Shown here one piece after another: positions 1-10,084 of a stretch of 64,000 nt of DNA (position 1 is the first letter of the stretch; the number at the start of each line of letters is the position of its first letter). Origin of the DNA: Bacillus sp. SM2101 (GTDB taxonomy: Bacteria > Bacillota > Bacilli > Bacillales > SM2101); the NCBI RefSeq assembly GCF_018588585.1, contig NZ_JAEUFG010000006.1:15670-79669 (forward strand), written 5' to 3'. A program made the translations under genes and the position numbers. A model generated the notes under the pieces. It was not told the origin of the DNA. It saw only the letters and a list, made by a program, of their open reading frames with translations, and did no database searches.

Positions 1-79
1 TTAGTTCTTTCGCCTCGAGTACTTTTTTCATTGACTCTGGCAGTGCATCTTCTCGAACTAAATAAAACTTATCTCCCAC
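1..79 (-). CDS. pheB: PheB, ACT-domain protein (5' part only)
   Basis: The first 26 codons of a gene that leaves the window at its left edge. The peptide begins MGDKFYLVRED and continues ALPESMKKVLEAKEL, which resembles the N-terminus of Bacillus PheB, a small ACT-domain protein encoded just after obg. I chose the GTG start at 79 because an AGGGGGG ribosome binding site lies at 91-97. It follows obg after about 95 bp, the known order obg-pheB-pheA. The ACT ligand-binding domain itself lies outside the window. Identity rests on a short peptide plus synteny. Confidence 0.75.
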   Translation of the reverse strand, partial: MGDKFYLVREDALPESMKKVLEAKEL

Positions 80-174
80 TTTGCCCCAAGCCCCCCTCAA
101 TTTATATTTTTCTAAAGTCCTCAAAGGTTTCAAAGCGGTTAGATTTATAAATTGATCATATAATTTATTTAGAT

Positions 175-1710
<1,536 letters not shown>

Positions 1711-1748
1711 GACGCTAAAGCTATATATTCAAAAAATCTTAGGTCACA

Positions 1749-2285
1749 TCAAAGTAAAGATACTTCTAGCGACATTTCAGTGGTATGTAAATCGTAATCA
1801 GTAATAGATATTTGTTCTTCACTATTGTTATTTTTTACCCACAAAGTTATTTTATCTGTTTCTGATATTATGCCACGAAAGTCAAAAAAGAAACGGACAT
1901 CGTTGTTACGTATATCGATTGAAATATTTAAATGGTGATTTCCATTTGGGTGAACTGAATTTTCTAAAAGCTCTATCAAACTTTTTGTCCAATTTATCAT
2001 ACTTCGATCGTATTTTGATAAATCTTGGACTTCCCCAAGCACCTCATATTCAATGAATACTTTATGGCTTTCCCAATTATAAGTCATTAAATATGCTGCT
2101 AAGGAAGGTAATTTTAAGTTAGAAAGCTTGGCTTCATACTCAGCTTCAAACACCATTTCTTCAATAATTTCTTTTACTCTATCAAGGTTATTTAGTTCTA
2201 TATTTCCTTTTATTAATTGTAGCTTATTCAGCCAATCATGACGCGAGTGTCGCAATAACTCAACGATATCCAACTGTTTTTTCAT
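1749..2285 (-). CDS. spo0B: Spo0B, sporulation initiation phosphotransferase
   Basis: Phosphorelay protein that passes phosphate from Spo0F~P to Spo0A at the start of sporulation. The protein is 178 residues; from memory the B. subtilis one is about 14 residues longer at the N-terminus. The helical hairpin around SRHDWLNKLQLIKGN carries the phospho-accepting histidine, here His16 (equivalent to B. subtilis His30). LSNLK and the YEVLGE stretch are also typical of Spo0B. The ATG has an AGGAGTGG ribosome binding site. It lies between rpmA and obg, the canonical position, behind an intrinsic terminator at 2336-2362, so readthrough or a local promoter must supply transcription. Confidence 0.93.
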   Translation of the reverse strand: MKKQLDIVELLRHSRHDWLNKLQLIKGNIELNNLDRVKEIIEEMVFEAEYEAKLSNLKLPSLAAYLMTYNWESHKVFIEYEVLGEVQDLSKYDRSMINWTKSLIELLENSVHPNGNHHLNISIDIRNNDVRFFFDFRGIISETDKITLWVKNNNSEEQISITDYDLHTTEMSLEVSLL

Positions 2286-2326
2286 ATTTCCACTCCTAAT
2301 GACACAAAATAGTGGTTAATATATAA

Positions 2327-2362
2327 AAATGAAGAAAACTCTAACCATAATGGTTAGAGTTT
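2327..2362 (-). terminator. terminator after rpmA
   Basis: Inverted repeat AAACTCTAACCAT (2336-2348) / ATGGTTAGAGTTT (2350-2362), followed on the minus strand by a T-rich TCTTCATTTTT stretch. It lies just past the rpmA stop and before spo0B. Confidence 0.75.
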
Positions 2363-2371
2363 GTTTAAATG

Positions 2372-2662
2372 TTACGCTTCTTGAGCAACAGGGTACACAC
2401 TAACTTGTTTGCGGTCACGACCTAACCGTTCAAAACGTACCACGCCGTCAACTTTTGCGTATAATGTATCATCCCCGCCACGGCCAACGTTGACACCTGG
2501 ATAAATTTTTGTACCGCGTTGACGATATAAAATTGATCCACCTGTAACTGTTTGACCATCAGCACGTTTAGCACCTAAACGTTTCGAGATTGAATCACGT
2601 CCGTTTTTTGTACTACCTACACCTTTTTTAGATGCAAAAAATTGAAGGTCTAATCTTAACAT
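2372..2662 (-). CDS. rpmA: 50S ribosomal protein L27
   Basis: L27 of the large ribosomal subunit, 96 residues. The sequence begins [17 protein letters not shown], the Firmicutes-type N-terminal extension that the Prp protease removes after the FF pair before L27 functions at the peptidyl-transferase centre. The body has the family signature [17 protein letters not shown] start at the ATG giving MLRLD, because AGGAGGTG lies just upstream and overlaps an in-frame GTG that would add three residues. It is last in the rplU-prp-rpmA operon, so the processing protease is co-expressed with its substrate. Confidence 0.97.
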   Translation of the reverse strand: MLRLDLQFFASKKGVGSTKNGRDSISKRLGAKRADGQTVTGGSILYRQRGTKIYPGVNVGRGGDDTLYAKVDGVVRFERLGRDRKQVSVYPVAQEA

Positions 2663-2691
2663 GATATTCACCTCCTATTTGATTTTAATTA

Positions 2692-3018
2692 TTATTGTTT
2701 AGTAATTTTGATGTAATCCCCATACTCTTGTTCAATGGATTTCAAAGAAACGAGCATTCCTTCAAGCAACAACTGAATTTTATCAGCTACAACTTTGTCA
2801 ATGTTAGATGGTACTTCACAGTAAAGGTAGCCATCTTGTTGTTGAATGATTGGCTCGGTATTTGTTAATGCATAAATAGCATTAATAGTACCAATTGAAA
2901 CAGCTGAGGCACCAGCACAAACAATATCTTTACCATGCGCAGCTTGATACGCATGACCACTCATCGTAAATGATTGTATCGTCCCATCATTTGCGCGGTC
3001 AATCTTAACATTTATCAT
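2692..3018 (-). CDS. prp: Prp, ribosomal-processing cysteine protease
   Basis: Small cysteine protease (108 residues) that cleaves the N-terminal extension of L27. The catalytic pair is visible as His22 (GHAYQAAHG) and Cys34 (DIVCAGASA), matching the spacing known for S. aureus Prp. It sits between rplU and rpmA, the conserved location of YsxB/Prp in Firmicutes whose L27 carries the cleavable leader. The L27 in this window has that leader, so protease and substrate agree. Confidence 0.95.
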   Translation of the reverse strand: MINVKIDRANDGTIQSFTMSGHAYQAAHGKDIVCAGASAVSIGTINAIYALTNTEPIIQQQDGYLYCEVPSNIDKVVADKIQLLLEGMLVSLKSIEQEYGDYIKITKQ

Positions 3019-3030
3019 AGTACACCTAGA

Positions 3031-3339
3031 TTATGCGTTGATTTTTTCAATAACAATTTTTGTATAAGGTTGACGATGACCTTGCTTTTTACGCACGTTT
3101 TTCTTAGGTTTATATTTGAAAATGACAATTTTCTTTTGACGGCCATGTTTTTCAACTTTTGCTGTTACAGTTGCACCAGCTACAGTAGGACTTCCAACTT
3201 TAACATTGTCTCCACCTACGAATAAAACCTTATCAAAAGTAACAGTTTCACCATCAGCCACGTTTAGCTTTTCAATATAAAGCTCTTGACCTTCTTCAAC
3301 TTTAAGTTGTTTTCCACCAGTTTCAATAATTGCGTACAT
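3031..3339 (-). CDS. rplU: 50S ribosomal protein L21
   Basis: L21 of the large subunit, 102 residues. [18 protein letters not shown] and the C-terminal [17 protein letters not shown] stretch are diagnostic. The ATG follows an AAGGAGGTG ribosome binding site. It is the first gene of rplU-prp-rpmA and is preceded by an L21 leader and a sigma-A promoter that overlaps the end of the RNase G gene. Confidence 0.97.
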   Translation of the reverse strand: MYAIIETGGKQLKVEEGQELYIEKLNVADGETVTFDKVLFVGGDNVKVGSPTVAGATVTAKVEKHGRQKKIVIFKYKPKKNVRKKQGHRQPYTKIVIEKINA

Positions 3340-3344
3340 ACTTG

Positions 3345-3455
3345 CACCTCCTTAATAAACTAAGACTCGCCAGTATTCAGGCGTTTCGAAAGCATCGAAC
3401 ACTTATTTATGTACCTGATCTGAGCGGTTGTAGCACGGTGCTACAAACAAACACA
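3345..3455 (-). promoter_or_regulatory. L21 leader (autoregulatory mRNA structure)
   Basis: Untranslated leader between the predicted transcription start (about 3455) and the rplU ribosome binding site. It contains the inverted repeat GTAGCAC-GG-TGCTAC (3430-3444) and further short helices such as TGTTCGATGC/GCATCGAACA-type pairing around 3380-3402. Position and hairpins match the known Firmicutes L21 leader family, which is thought to bind L21 and repress its own operon. Family membership is judged by eye, not by covariance search. Confidence 0.75.
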
Positions 3456-3461
3456 AATAAA

Positions 3462-3491
3462 ATGATAGCATAGAAAAATGTTTACTGTCAA
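3462..3491 (-). promoter_or_regulatory. sigma-A promoter of rplU-prp-rpmA
   Basis: On the minus strand, -35 TTGACA (3486-3491) and -10 TATCAT (3462-3467) are separated by 18 bp. The -35 hexamer is a perfect consensus and overlaps the stop codon region of the RNase G gene upstream. The predicted start lies just ahead of the L21 leader. Confidence 0.75.
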
Positions 3492-5005
3492 TAAGTGTTT
3501 TCTACTTTCGACTTATTTACTTTTTCAAGAATATCTGCATATGTACCCATTTGCTTTATTTCATAAAATGCGTCTGTTTTCTTAGATGTTGTTGTTAAAA
3601 AGATAGATAGCCGTAACATCGTTTCTAACCTAGTAAGATGCTCATCATTATGACCGCAAAATATCTTTTTAATGCTTTCTGTTGTCTCTATCCATATTGC
3701 TTCAACATCTGTTTGACGAAATTCCATCATTTCACGATCAAGTTTATATGCAATTTCTTCATTTGAAAGCACCCTACCTATACCATCACATTTCTCACAA
3801 GATGCTGTTAATTGTATTGGTATACTATCTCGTACTTTTTTACGTGACATTTCTAGAATACCTAAACGTGTATATCCAAAGATGTTAGTTCTTGTCCTAT
3901 CTTTAGCCATTTCTTTTGTAAGTACATGACTAACTTGTCTTTTATCTTCTTCGGTTTTCATATCAATAAAATCAATTAAAATAATTCCTCCGATATCACG
4001 TAATCGAAGTTGTCTTGCTATTTCTATTGCAGCTAACTTATTTATACGTACAATAGTATCACGAATCGCAGATTTCCCTAAATATTTACCAGAATTCACA
4101 TCAATTACTGTTAATGCTTCTGTTTGCTCAATAATGATATACCCTCCATTATCTAACCAAACAATTTTTTTTAGCAATTTGTCTATTTCATGGTCTATAT
4201 GGAAAGCAGAAAAAATATTTATTTTATTCGTATACAATGAAACGCTTGGTGTAGCTTCTTTTTTACTACCGTTAAATCTTGTTTTTATTTCCTTATAATA
4301 GTTCAGTTCATCTACGATGACTTCTTTAATTGTTGATTGAGGAATTTCTCTAAATATCTTATCAACAAAATGATTACCATGATGTAAAAGATAAGGTGCC
4401 TTAGCCATTTGCTGTCTACGTTGAAGTTGCTGAAAACGTTCCTTTAAAAACATTAACTCTTGAATGATAACCTCTTCATCAATCTCTATAGAAGCTGTTC
4501 TAAAAATAACTCCTTCATTTTCTTCGCACCAATCTTCACCTAAGCTTTGTAAATAAGTTCGCTTTATATTATCATCAATTTTTTTCGAAACTGCAACATA
4601 ATTACCAAATGGTAAATATATAACGTAACGACCAGGTATCTCAATGATACCGCTTAACTTCGCACCTTTATTACCGATTTCTTCTTTAATTCCTTGGACG
4701 AGTATTGTTTCACCTTGATGGATAAAACTTGATATCGATTTTTGTTGTTTTTCCTTTACTGATAAAGGCGACAAATGATAGCTTAACAGTTGATCTCGGT
4801 GTATAAACCCTTTCTTCTCAGCTCCATAATCTACAAAAGCTGCTTGTATACCAGGATGAACATCAGTAACTCGACCTAGGTAGATATTCCCTACAACCTC
4901 ATGATTATTAGGTTGCTCAATATGATATTCAACGAGCTTATTATCTTCAACTATCGCCATTCTTTTTTGTAAGCTCGTTGCGTTAATAATCACTTTTTTT
5001 TCCAA
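3488..5005 (-). CDS. rng: ribonuclease E/G family endoribonuclease (RNase G)
   Basis: Single-strand-specific endoribonuclease of the RNase E/G family, acting in rRNA and mRNA processing. The 505-residue protein has an N-terminal S1-like region (about 35-120) and a catalytic DNase-I-like domain with the metal-binding aspartates Asp302 (VIDVNSG) and Asp345 (LIDFIDM). The Zn-link cysteines are Cys403 and Cys406 (CEKC). It starts at TTG with a TGAGG ribosome binding site. B. subtilis 168 lacks it here, but other Bacillaceae carry an RNase G between spoIVFB and rplU. It ends inside the rplU promoter. Confidence 0.92.
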   Translation of the reverse strand: MEKKVIINATSLQKRMAIVEDNKLVEYHIEQPNNHEVVGNIYLGRVTDVHPGIQAAFVDYGAEKKGFIHRDQLLSYHLSPLSVKEKQQKSISSFIHQGETILVQGIKEEIGNKGAKLSGIIEIPGRYVIYLPFGNYVAVSKKIDDNIKRTYLQSLGEDWCEENEGVIFRTASIEIDEEVIIQELMFLKERFQQLQRRQQMAKAPYLLHHGNHFVDKIFREIPQSTIKEVIVDELNYYKEIKTRFNGSKKEATPSVSLYTNKINIFSAFHIDHEIDKLLKKIVWLDNGGYIIIEQTEALTVIDVNSGKYLGKSAIRDTIVRINKLAAIEIARQLRLRDIGGIILIDFIDMKTEEDKRQVSHVLTKEMAKDRTRTNIFGYTRLGILEMSRKKVRDSIPIQLTASCEKCDGIGRVLSNEEIAYKLDREMMEFRQTDVEAIWIETTESIKKIFCGHNDEHLTRLETMLRLSIFLTTTSKKTDAFYEIKQMGTYADILEKVNKSKVENTY

Positions 5006-5111
5006 TATTCAATGCCTCATTTCGTGAACGATCGATATTTTTATATTTTACCGCCACACACAAGATAAGTGCAAGCTCCGACCAATCCAGAGAGTGAATG
5101 AAGACTATCTT

Positions 5112-5269
5112 GGCTCCTTTAGCATTGATTATTGCTCTTCATACTAAGAAATAAAATAAGCATAAACTTAAGGATTCGTGGCATCTTTTCTCATTTAAAA
5201 TGAGGTCAATTGCATAAAATTTAGTTATTGCTGTTCTAAATTAATCTCATTAGCAACAAAGTTTCAATG
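5112..5269 (+). mobile_element. GGCT-type MITE, degenerate copy
   Basis: The left end GGCTCCTTTAGCATTG, then ATTATTGCTCTTCATACTAAG, matches the family end GGCTGTTTTCGCATT...GTTGCTTTTCGTACTAAG. The interior GTGGCATCTTTTCTC is shared with other copies. The right end keeps GCAACAAAGTTT but has lost the terminal GAGCC. Flanking octamers ACTATCTT and ATCATCTT agree at 6 of 8 positions. Confidence 0.6.
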
Positions 5270-5375
5270 ATCATCTTCGCTTTTTTTGCTATTAAAAATA
5301 GGCTATAGTACTACAGGTTAAAACGATGATCTTTTCTTCTTTATTCCATGACAAACATTTAAAACATGATTTGGG

Positions 5376-5405
5376 CAAAAAAAAAAGAATGTTACGAGAA
5401 CATCG
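5376..5405 (-). terminator. probable terminator after spoIVFB
   Basis: A short stem ATGTT/AACAT with loop ACGAG (5389-5403), followed on the minus strand by about ten T residues. The stem is short but the T-tract is long, and it lies 60 bp past the spoIVFB stop. Confidence 0.55.
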
Positions 5406-5465
5406 TTAGAAGATTTTAGATGCTAAAAAGCCTAGCGTGCCAAAAATAATTCCCATAAATTATAA

Positions 5466-6332
5466 TTAGTACTCATACAGCAAATCACCAATTGGTTGTG
5501 TCACTAGCTTTTCAGAAAAATACGCATGTAATAATTCGTTCTCATCTAGAGAAGCATTTTCCTTCTCTCCACGTTGAACAATAATAGAATGTTTATAACC
5601 CCTTTGAAACTTTAGTAAAACATGATGAATTTGTTCTACATCATCAACAATTATAGACTTTAACTGCTGAACAGAATCTTGTTTGCCATAATATCTCTCT
5701 AGCAAAAATCTCATAAACACATAATGACGTTGGCGCCATTCAATAATGAGAGAGTAAGCTAAGAAGCCAATGATCATCCATAGATTTAATTGAAACGGAT
5801 AGATAATTAGAAATATTACGACCATTACAAGAATTAGTATGAACGAGCAGGAGAGTGTCCTCTTATGTGCATTGCTAAAAGGTTGTTTTAAAGATAGTAT
5901 TACAAATAATAATTTCCCCCCATCTAGCGGCCAAATAGGAAGTAAATTTAAAGACAAGATCACTAAATTTTGATTTACAAATAATTGAAAGCTGTCTTCT
6001 GACAACAACGACGTAGTGTATAGGAGATAGCCAACTCCCAATAGCCATATATGTTGAAGTGGTCCTGCTAAAATCACAATTAACTCTTGCTTTATTGGTC
6101 GGTTCCCATGTTCATCTACCTCAGCTACTCCACCAAAAGGCAACAAAGCAATGCGTTTAATACGCCATGAAAAAAAATGAGCCGCAAGCACATGACCCAT
6201 TTCGTGAACAAAAACGATAAGAAAGAGCATGATAAGTTCCCTTACATGTCCGGTTATAATGCCGATCCCTATCAAAAACCAAAGCAATGGGTGAATGTAT
6301 ACTTTTGATAACAATACAATAATGTTATTCAA
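5466..6332 (-). CDS. spoIVFB: SpoIVFB, intramembrane metalloprotease (pro-sigma-K processing)
   Basis: Site-2-type zinc protease in the outer forespore membrane that cleaves pro-sigma-K to activate late mother-cell transcription. The 288-residue protein has several hydrophobic segments. The zinc site is HEMGH at 43-47 (His43, Glu44, His47), with Asn129 and Asp137 in NLLPIWPLDGG, matching the B. subtilis catalytic positions exactly. The cytosolic CBS-like tail runs from about 195 to the end. It overlaps spoIVFA by 8 bp, so the pair is translationally coupled. It is probably sigma-E controlled, by analogy. Confidence 0.95.
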   Translation of the reverse strand: MNNIIVLLSKVYIHPLLWFLIGIGIITGHVRELIMLFLIVFVHEMGHVLAAHFFSWRIKRIALLPFGGVAEVDEHGNRPIKQELIVILAGPLQHIWLLGVGYLLYTTSLLSEDSFQLFVNQNLVILSLNLLPIWPLDGGKLLFVILSLKQPFSNAHKRTLSCSFILILVMVVIFLIIYPFQLNLWMIIGFLAYSLIIEWRQRHYVFMRFLLERYYGKQDSVQQLKSIIVDDVEQIHHVLLKFQRGYKHSIIVQRGEKENASLDENELLHAYFSEKLVTQPIGDLLYEY

Positions 6333-7101
6333 ATGAGATCACCTGTATCGGATCAATAAATTCGGTACCTTTTTTAATTGCAAAATAATATGTTCCCTTT
6401 GTTTGATCACTATCTTCCATCACATCACCAATCACTTCACCTTTTTCAATAAATTTAAACATTTCAGTTGAGATTGACTGCAAATTTCCATACCACGTTT
6501 CTGTTTTATTTGCATGTTGTACGATCACTGTTTTACCAAGACCTTCCTTCTTTCCAGCGAAGGATACCCACCCATCGTCCATCGACTCAACTTCTGTTTT
6601 GCTTACTGTCTCAATAACAATACCCTGTCCATCCGTCTCAAAACCTTGTAGTACTTTTCCTGATGCAGGGACTGCATACTCAAAATCGGAAAATTCAGTT
6701 TTATCCTCTCCTGCAATATTGCGTTCAGGAAGGAGAGCAATCGGTTTTCCGAATATATCTTCATACCATGCTGAGACAGAAGCAAATTGAAATTCTTGCT
6801 GAAATGTTCGGGTAACAAAATCCCTACCCGATTTAAATGTATCTGATTCGTTTTTAAACATAATTGCTACAATTAACACTAGACATATAGAAAATAATAC
6901 TTTAAACATAAATTTTTCTTTTTGAAATAGTGGATGAATATCATTAGATTCATTTTGAAATGAAGAGTTGGGCATTGGTACTTTATGATGTTCATCACGA
7001 AACATTTCCGTTGAGGGTTGATCGCGAGGTGGGCGTATCCCTCTATCTTTTTTTCTTTTTGCAATACGTTTTCTAATTTCATCAGCACGATGATGTCCCA
7101 T
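6325..7101 (-). CDS. spoIVFA: SpoIVFA, regulator of SpoIVFB
   Basis: Membrane-anchored scaffold that holds SpoIVFB inactive in complex with BofA until SpoIVB cleaves it. The 258-residue protein has a basic cytosolic head (KRIAKRKKDRGIRPPRDQPS), one membrane segment (about 65-82) and a C-terminal M23/LytM-like domain (about 145-255) with VIVQHANKTETWYGNL. The Zn-ligand histidines of active M23 enzymes are not all present, as expected for a non-enzymatic family member. The start codon is only 22 bp from the end of an inverted-repeat element (7124-7406), so its promoter must overlap that element. Confidence 0.93.
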   Translation of the reverse strand: MGHHRADEIRKRIAKRKKDRGIRPPRDQPSTEMFRDEHHKVPMPNSSFQNESNDIHPLFQKEKFMFKVLFSICLVLIVAIMFKNESDTFKSGRDFVTRTFQQEFQFASVSAWYEDIFGKPIALLPERNIAGEDKTEFSDFEYAVPASGKVLQGFETDGQGIVIETVSKTEVESMDDGWVSFAGKKEGLGKTVIVQHANKTETWYGNLQSISTEMFKFIEKGEVIGDVMEDSDQTKGTYYFAIKKGTEFIDPIQVISFE

Positions 7102-7123
7102 TTATCTCACACCATTCCCCTTT

Positions 7124-7406
7124 AAGAGCATGTTCAAAAAGAGCGAAGAATAACAAGACGGCTTAGCTACGAGCACCGGAATGAAACTACTGCACTGAGA
7201 AAAAATTCTGCTGCTTCGTATCAAGGAATTAACTTCTCTGAAACAAATCTCGGAAGCATCGAGGCATCCGTAATGCCATTTACACTACAGCAAATGTATT
7301 GGATCCCCACATAAACCCGCAATGTTCTATGGAGCATACGGATTAAGAACACCCTGTTCAAGTTAATTCTACAGTCCTTCATCCCAAACTTTTTGAACGA
7401 TCTCTT
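7124..7406. mobile_element. 283-bp inverted-repeat element upstream of spoIVFA
   Basis: Non-coding element bounded by 18-bp ends, AAGAGCATGTTCAAAAAG (7124-7141) and CTTTTTGAACGATCTCTT (7389-7406), inverted with three mismatches. There is no open reading frame of note. I do not see a clear target-site duplication. The size and ends suggest a non-autonomous transposable element (MITE) or a relic of one. Confidence 0.6.
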
Positions 7407-7883
7407 TAATCAATTGTTTGTACCATTTTATGACTTGTCCGGATTGATTAGAACAAAAAATCCATTAGGAGATGGTGAAAAAAGTCGTTGTAACTATATT
7501 TATTTATTTATTTGGATCGTGTGTCTTCTATTCAACCTCATTTAAAAATACTACACAGATAGAAGTGGTCGGCTACAATGTTAGAAACTAAAGGATTTTT
7601 TTATTAATTGTTATTTTTCAAACTAGGAGCTAAACACGAATGACACAACCGTTACTGCATGTTCTCTTTTCTAATGATTATCAAGTTCATATAAAACAGC
7701 CTAATCACTTCAAATTTTGAAATGCAGTTACAATTTTTTGAAAAGAGCCTAAATATATATAATCACTATACAACAAATCATATAATCGAGAGATTGCTAA
7801 ACTTCCATAATAAGACTGGTGTTTTTGGATCGATTGTTTATTCAAAGTTAGTAGCAACTAAATTTATGAAAAGACCCATAAGA
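7407..7883. other. intergenic, no gene recognised
   Basis: AT-rich sequence between the inverted-repeat element and the minD terminator. It contains a short plus-strand reading frame (7722-7937) with no convincing ribosome binding site or domain, overlapping the minD terminator. I see nothing functional. Confidence 0.5.
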
Positions 7884-7918
7884 AAAAGACCTCTGATTAA
7901 TAGGAAACTAATCAGAAG
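7884..7918 (-). terminator. terminator after minD
   Basis: Stem TCTGATTA (7892-7899) / TAATCAGA (7909-7916), with a T-rich tract (GTCTTTTTCTT) following on the minus strand. It ends the mre-min transcript. Confidence 0.75.
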
Positions 7919-7969
7919 CCATATTATATATACTTGATTGAGAAATGATACAAACCTGCTCTATCCTAT

Positions 7970-8779
7970 TTATACTTTCACGCCAAAGAATTTTTTAATT
8001 TTTGAAAACATACCCTTCTCCCCAATGTCTAAAGATTGGAGAGGAACAGATTCGCCTAACACCCTTCGTGCAATATTTCTATAAGCAACACCAGCTATAT
8101 TCTTTGGATTCATAGCAATCGGCTCACCTTCGTTGGATGCTTTAATTACCTCATCATCGTCTGCTACGATACCGATCAAATCAATTGAAAGATGAGCTAC
8201 AACATCATCCACGTCTAGCATATCCCCGTCTTTTACCATTTTATTACGTATTCTATTAATTATTAGTTTTGGTGGTTCTATGTCCTCTTCTTTTTCAAGT
8301 AAACCTATAATACGATCCGCATCTCGAACAGCTGATTTCTCTGGTGTTGTTACGACAATTGCCTTATTCGCTCCCGCGACAGCATTTCTGTATCCTTGTT
8401 CGATCCCTGCGGGGCAATCGATAAGTACATAATCAAAATCCTGTCTAATTTCGGAAACTAGTTTTTTCATTTGATCAGGGGTTACAGCCGTTTTATCACT
8501 TGTTTGTGCTGCAGGAAGTAAGTATAAATTATCATCAAACCGCTTATCTTTTACTAAGGCTTGATTAATCTTTGTACAACGACCTTCTACTACATCTACT
8601 AAATCAAATATAATTCGATTTTCTAGACCCATTACGACATCTAAATTTCTAAGGCCAATATCTGTATCTACTAAACACACACGTTTTCCTGCTAGCGCTA
8701 AAGCGGTTCCTAGATTAGCAGATGTTGTTGTTTTGCCTACTCCACCTTTTCCTGATGTTATGACTATAGCATCTCCCAC
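7970..8779 (-). CDS. minD: MinD, septum-site determining ATPase
   Basis: Membrane-associated ParA/MinD ATPase that recruits MinC to block division near poles. The protein is 269 residues with the chosen start. The deviant Walker A motif GKGGVGKTT lies at about 10-18 (MGDAIVITSGKGGVGKTT). VDTDIGLRNLD and DYVLIDCPAG are the switch motifs. The C-terminal amphipathic helix FSKIKKFFG is the membrane-targeting sequence. I use the second GTG (MGDAIVI), which matches B. subtilis MinD and has better spacing to AAGGGGA. A GTG two codons earlier overlapping the minC stop is possible. Confidence 0.96.
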   Translation of the reverse strand: MGDAIVITSGKGGVGKTTTSANLGTALALAGKRVCLVDTDIGLRNLDVVMGLENRIIFDLVDVVEGRCTKINQALVKDKRFDDNLYLLPAAQTSDKTAVTPDQMKKLVSEIRQDFDYVLIDCPAGIEQGYRNAVAGANKAIVVTTPEKSAVRDADRIIGLLEKEEDIEPPKLIINRIRNKMVKDGDMLDVDDVVAHLSIDLIGIVADDDEVIKASNEGEPIAMNPKNIAGVAYRNIARRVLGESVPLQSLDIGEKGMFSKIKKFFGVKV

Positions 8780-8781
8780 TG

Positions 8782-9465
8782 TCACATTCCCCTTTCCAAC
8801 CGCGTTAATATAGGTCTAATATGAGTTAGCAGTTGTAAACGATCTACTATTATTTTGTTATCATCATTTATATAAGCACATTCCATACCATGTGAACTAT
8901 CATCATCATATTCCGGTGCTCGGCTAATAATATTACAGATTTTCAATTGTGAAGGTTTCATTACTGATGCAGCAATTACGGATTGTTTATCGTTATTCGC
9001 ACCCGCATGGGCAACTCCACGCAGAGCACCTAAAACAAAAATATTACCGCCAGCTACAACCTTCCCACCCGGATTCACGTCACCAATAAGTAGTAAATCA
9101 CCTTGTACATGCAATACTTGTCCTGAACGTATTATTTTACATACAGGAACAACCTCTGTTTCTCGTTTCCACGTTAATGCTTCCTCTTTGGAAATTACAT
9201 TCCCCTCTATTGAATCTACAACAAGTTGCTTCTTTGAACGAATGAGCACACGAATTTGTTCTTCTTGTTCATTTGTTAGAAAACGATTACCAATCTGCAA
9301 ATGAACAGCTATGAAAGGACCTTCCTCATCCCCTTGAAATGTTAGCGATAGCTTTTCTTCTAGCTCTTGTAACAAGCTTTGGAATGAGCATGTATCATCG
9401 AGATGTAACGTCAATCCTTCTTTCGTTCCTTTTATCGTAACCAATTGTTGTTTATGCTTATTCAC
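8782..9465 (-). CDS. minC: MinC, septum-site determining protein
   Basis: Inhibitor of FtsZ polymerisation that works with MinD. The protein is 227 residues: an N-terminal domain ([20 protein letters not shown]), then a C-terminal beta-helix domain with [22 protein letters not shown] (about 125-215), the dimerisation and MinD-binding part. The GTG start was chosen because GAGGTG lies 6 bp upstream and it aligns with the B. subtilis N-terminus; a TTG 11 codons earlier lacks support. It ends 2 bp before minD. Confidence 0.95.
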   Translation of the reverse strand: MNKHKQQLVTIKGTKEGLTLHLDDTCSFQSLLQELEEKLSLTFQGDEEGPFIAVHLQIGNRFLTNEQEEQIRVLIRSKKQLVVDSIEGNVISKEEALTWKRETEVVPVCKIIRSGQVLHVQGDLLLIGDVNPGGKVVAGGNIFVLGALRGVAHAGANNDKQSVIAASVMKPSQLKICNIISRAPEYDDDSSHGMECAYINDDNKIIVDRLQLLTHIRPILTRLERGM

Positions 9466-9565
9466 GTCGTTCACCTCAATGAATATATATTTCGACAAAG
9501 GTTGAATATTTCCTCTAAGATGATTGTCAAAAAATCAGTTAATTAACATATGTATTTAGCTAAGG

Positions 9566-10084
9566 CTAGCCCTTTCTACCATCTTCTGACACTTTTGTTA
9601 AGTGTCTTTTTAAAGGATAAGAAAAAATAACTAGAAATATACTATTTAACACGATAGTCGGATATAATCGATTCATACTAAAATCATTTATTGACATTTG
9701 TGTACTTGTAATTAGTGCATATAGTCCATATACATAATATTCTATGAAAGAAATCATAAAAAGACATATAACTGATACAATAACTAAATTAGATTGGAGA
9801 AACTTCATAAGCTTAAAAACTAAATATGCAGCAACAGGATACGAAAACATATATATTCCAATCACTTCTGTATATACTACATCATATAACAATCCAAATA
9901 TTGCTGCATATATAATACCGATTAATTTATCACGATAAACTGTAATAAAGATAAACATAATTAACGAAAACCTTGGAACATAAATGAAATCTTTAAAAAA
10001 CCGTTCAGGTGGAAATATGTCTATGATCGTACTTTCAGCAATAAATAAGAAAGTAGCGAAAAGAGGAAGGTAAAAACGTCGCAT
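9566..10084 (-). CDS. mreD: MreD, rod-shape determining membrane protein
   Basis: Integral membrane protein (172 residues, about five hydrophobic segments) of the rod complex that directs lateral wall synthesis with MreB, MreC, RodA and PBPs. It begins MRRFYLPLFATFLFIAES and has the typical FDLLY-like segment GLLYDVVYTEVIG. The start overlaps the mreC stop by one base, showing translational coupling. About 100 bp separate it from minC. Confidence 0.93.
   Translation of the reverse strand: MRRFYLPLFATFLFIAESTIIDIFPPERFFKDFIYVPRFSLIMFIFITVYRDKLIGIIYAAIFGLLYDVVYTEVIGIYMFSYPVAAYLVFKLMKFLQSNLVIVSVICLFMISFIEYYVYGLYALITSTQMSINDFSMNRLYPTIVLNSIFLVIFSYPLKRHLTKVSEDGRKG

Larger units (their letters stand above)
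5006..5465. other. intergenic region rng-spoIVFB
   Basis: 460 bp without a credible gene. It holds a degenerate copy of the GGCT repeat (5112-5269) and a short hairpin with a long T-tract (5376-5405) serving spoIVFB. The remaining AT-rich sequence presumably contains the rng promoter, which I could not place. Confidence 0.6.

Noticed and set aside
7722-7937. Plus-strand 71-codon frame upstream of the minD terminator
   Set aside because: No ribosome binding site and no domain; it overlaps the terminator stem and AT-rich DNA produces such frames by chance.
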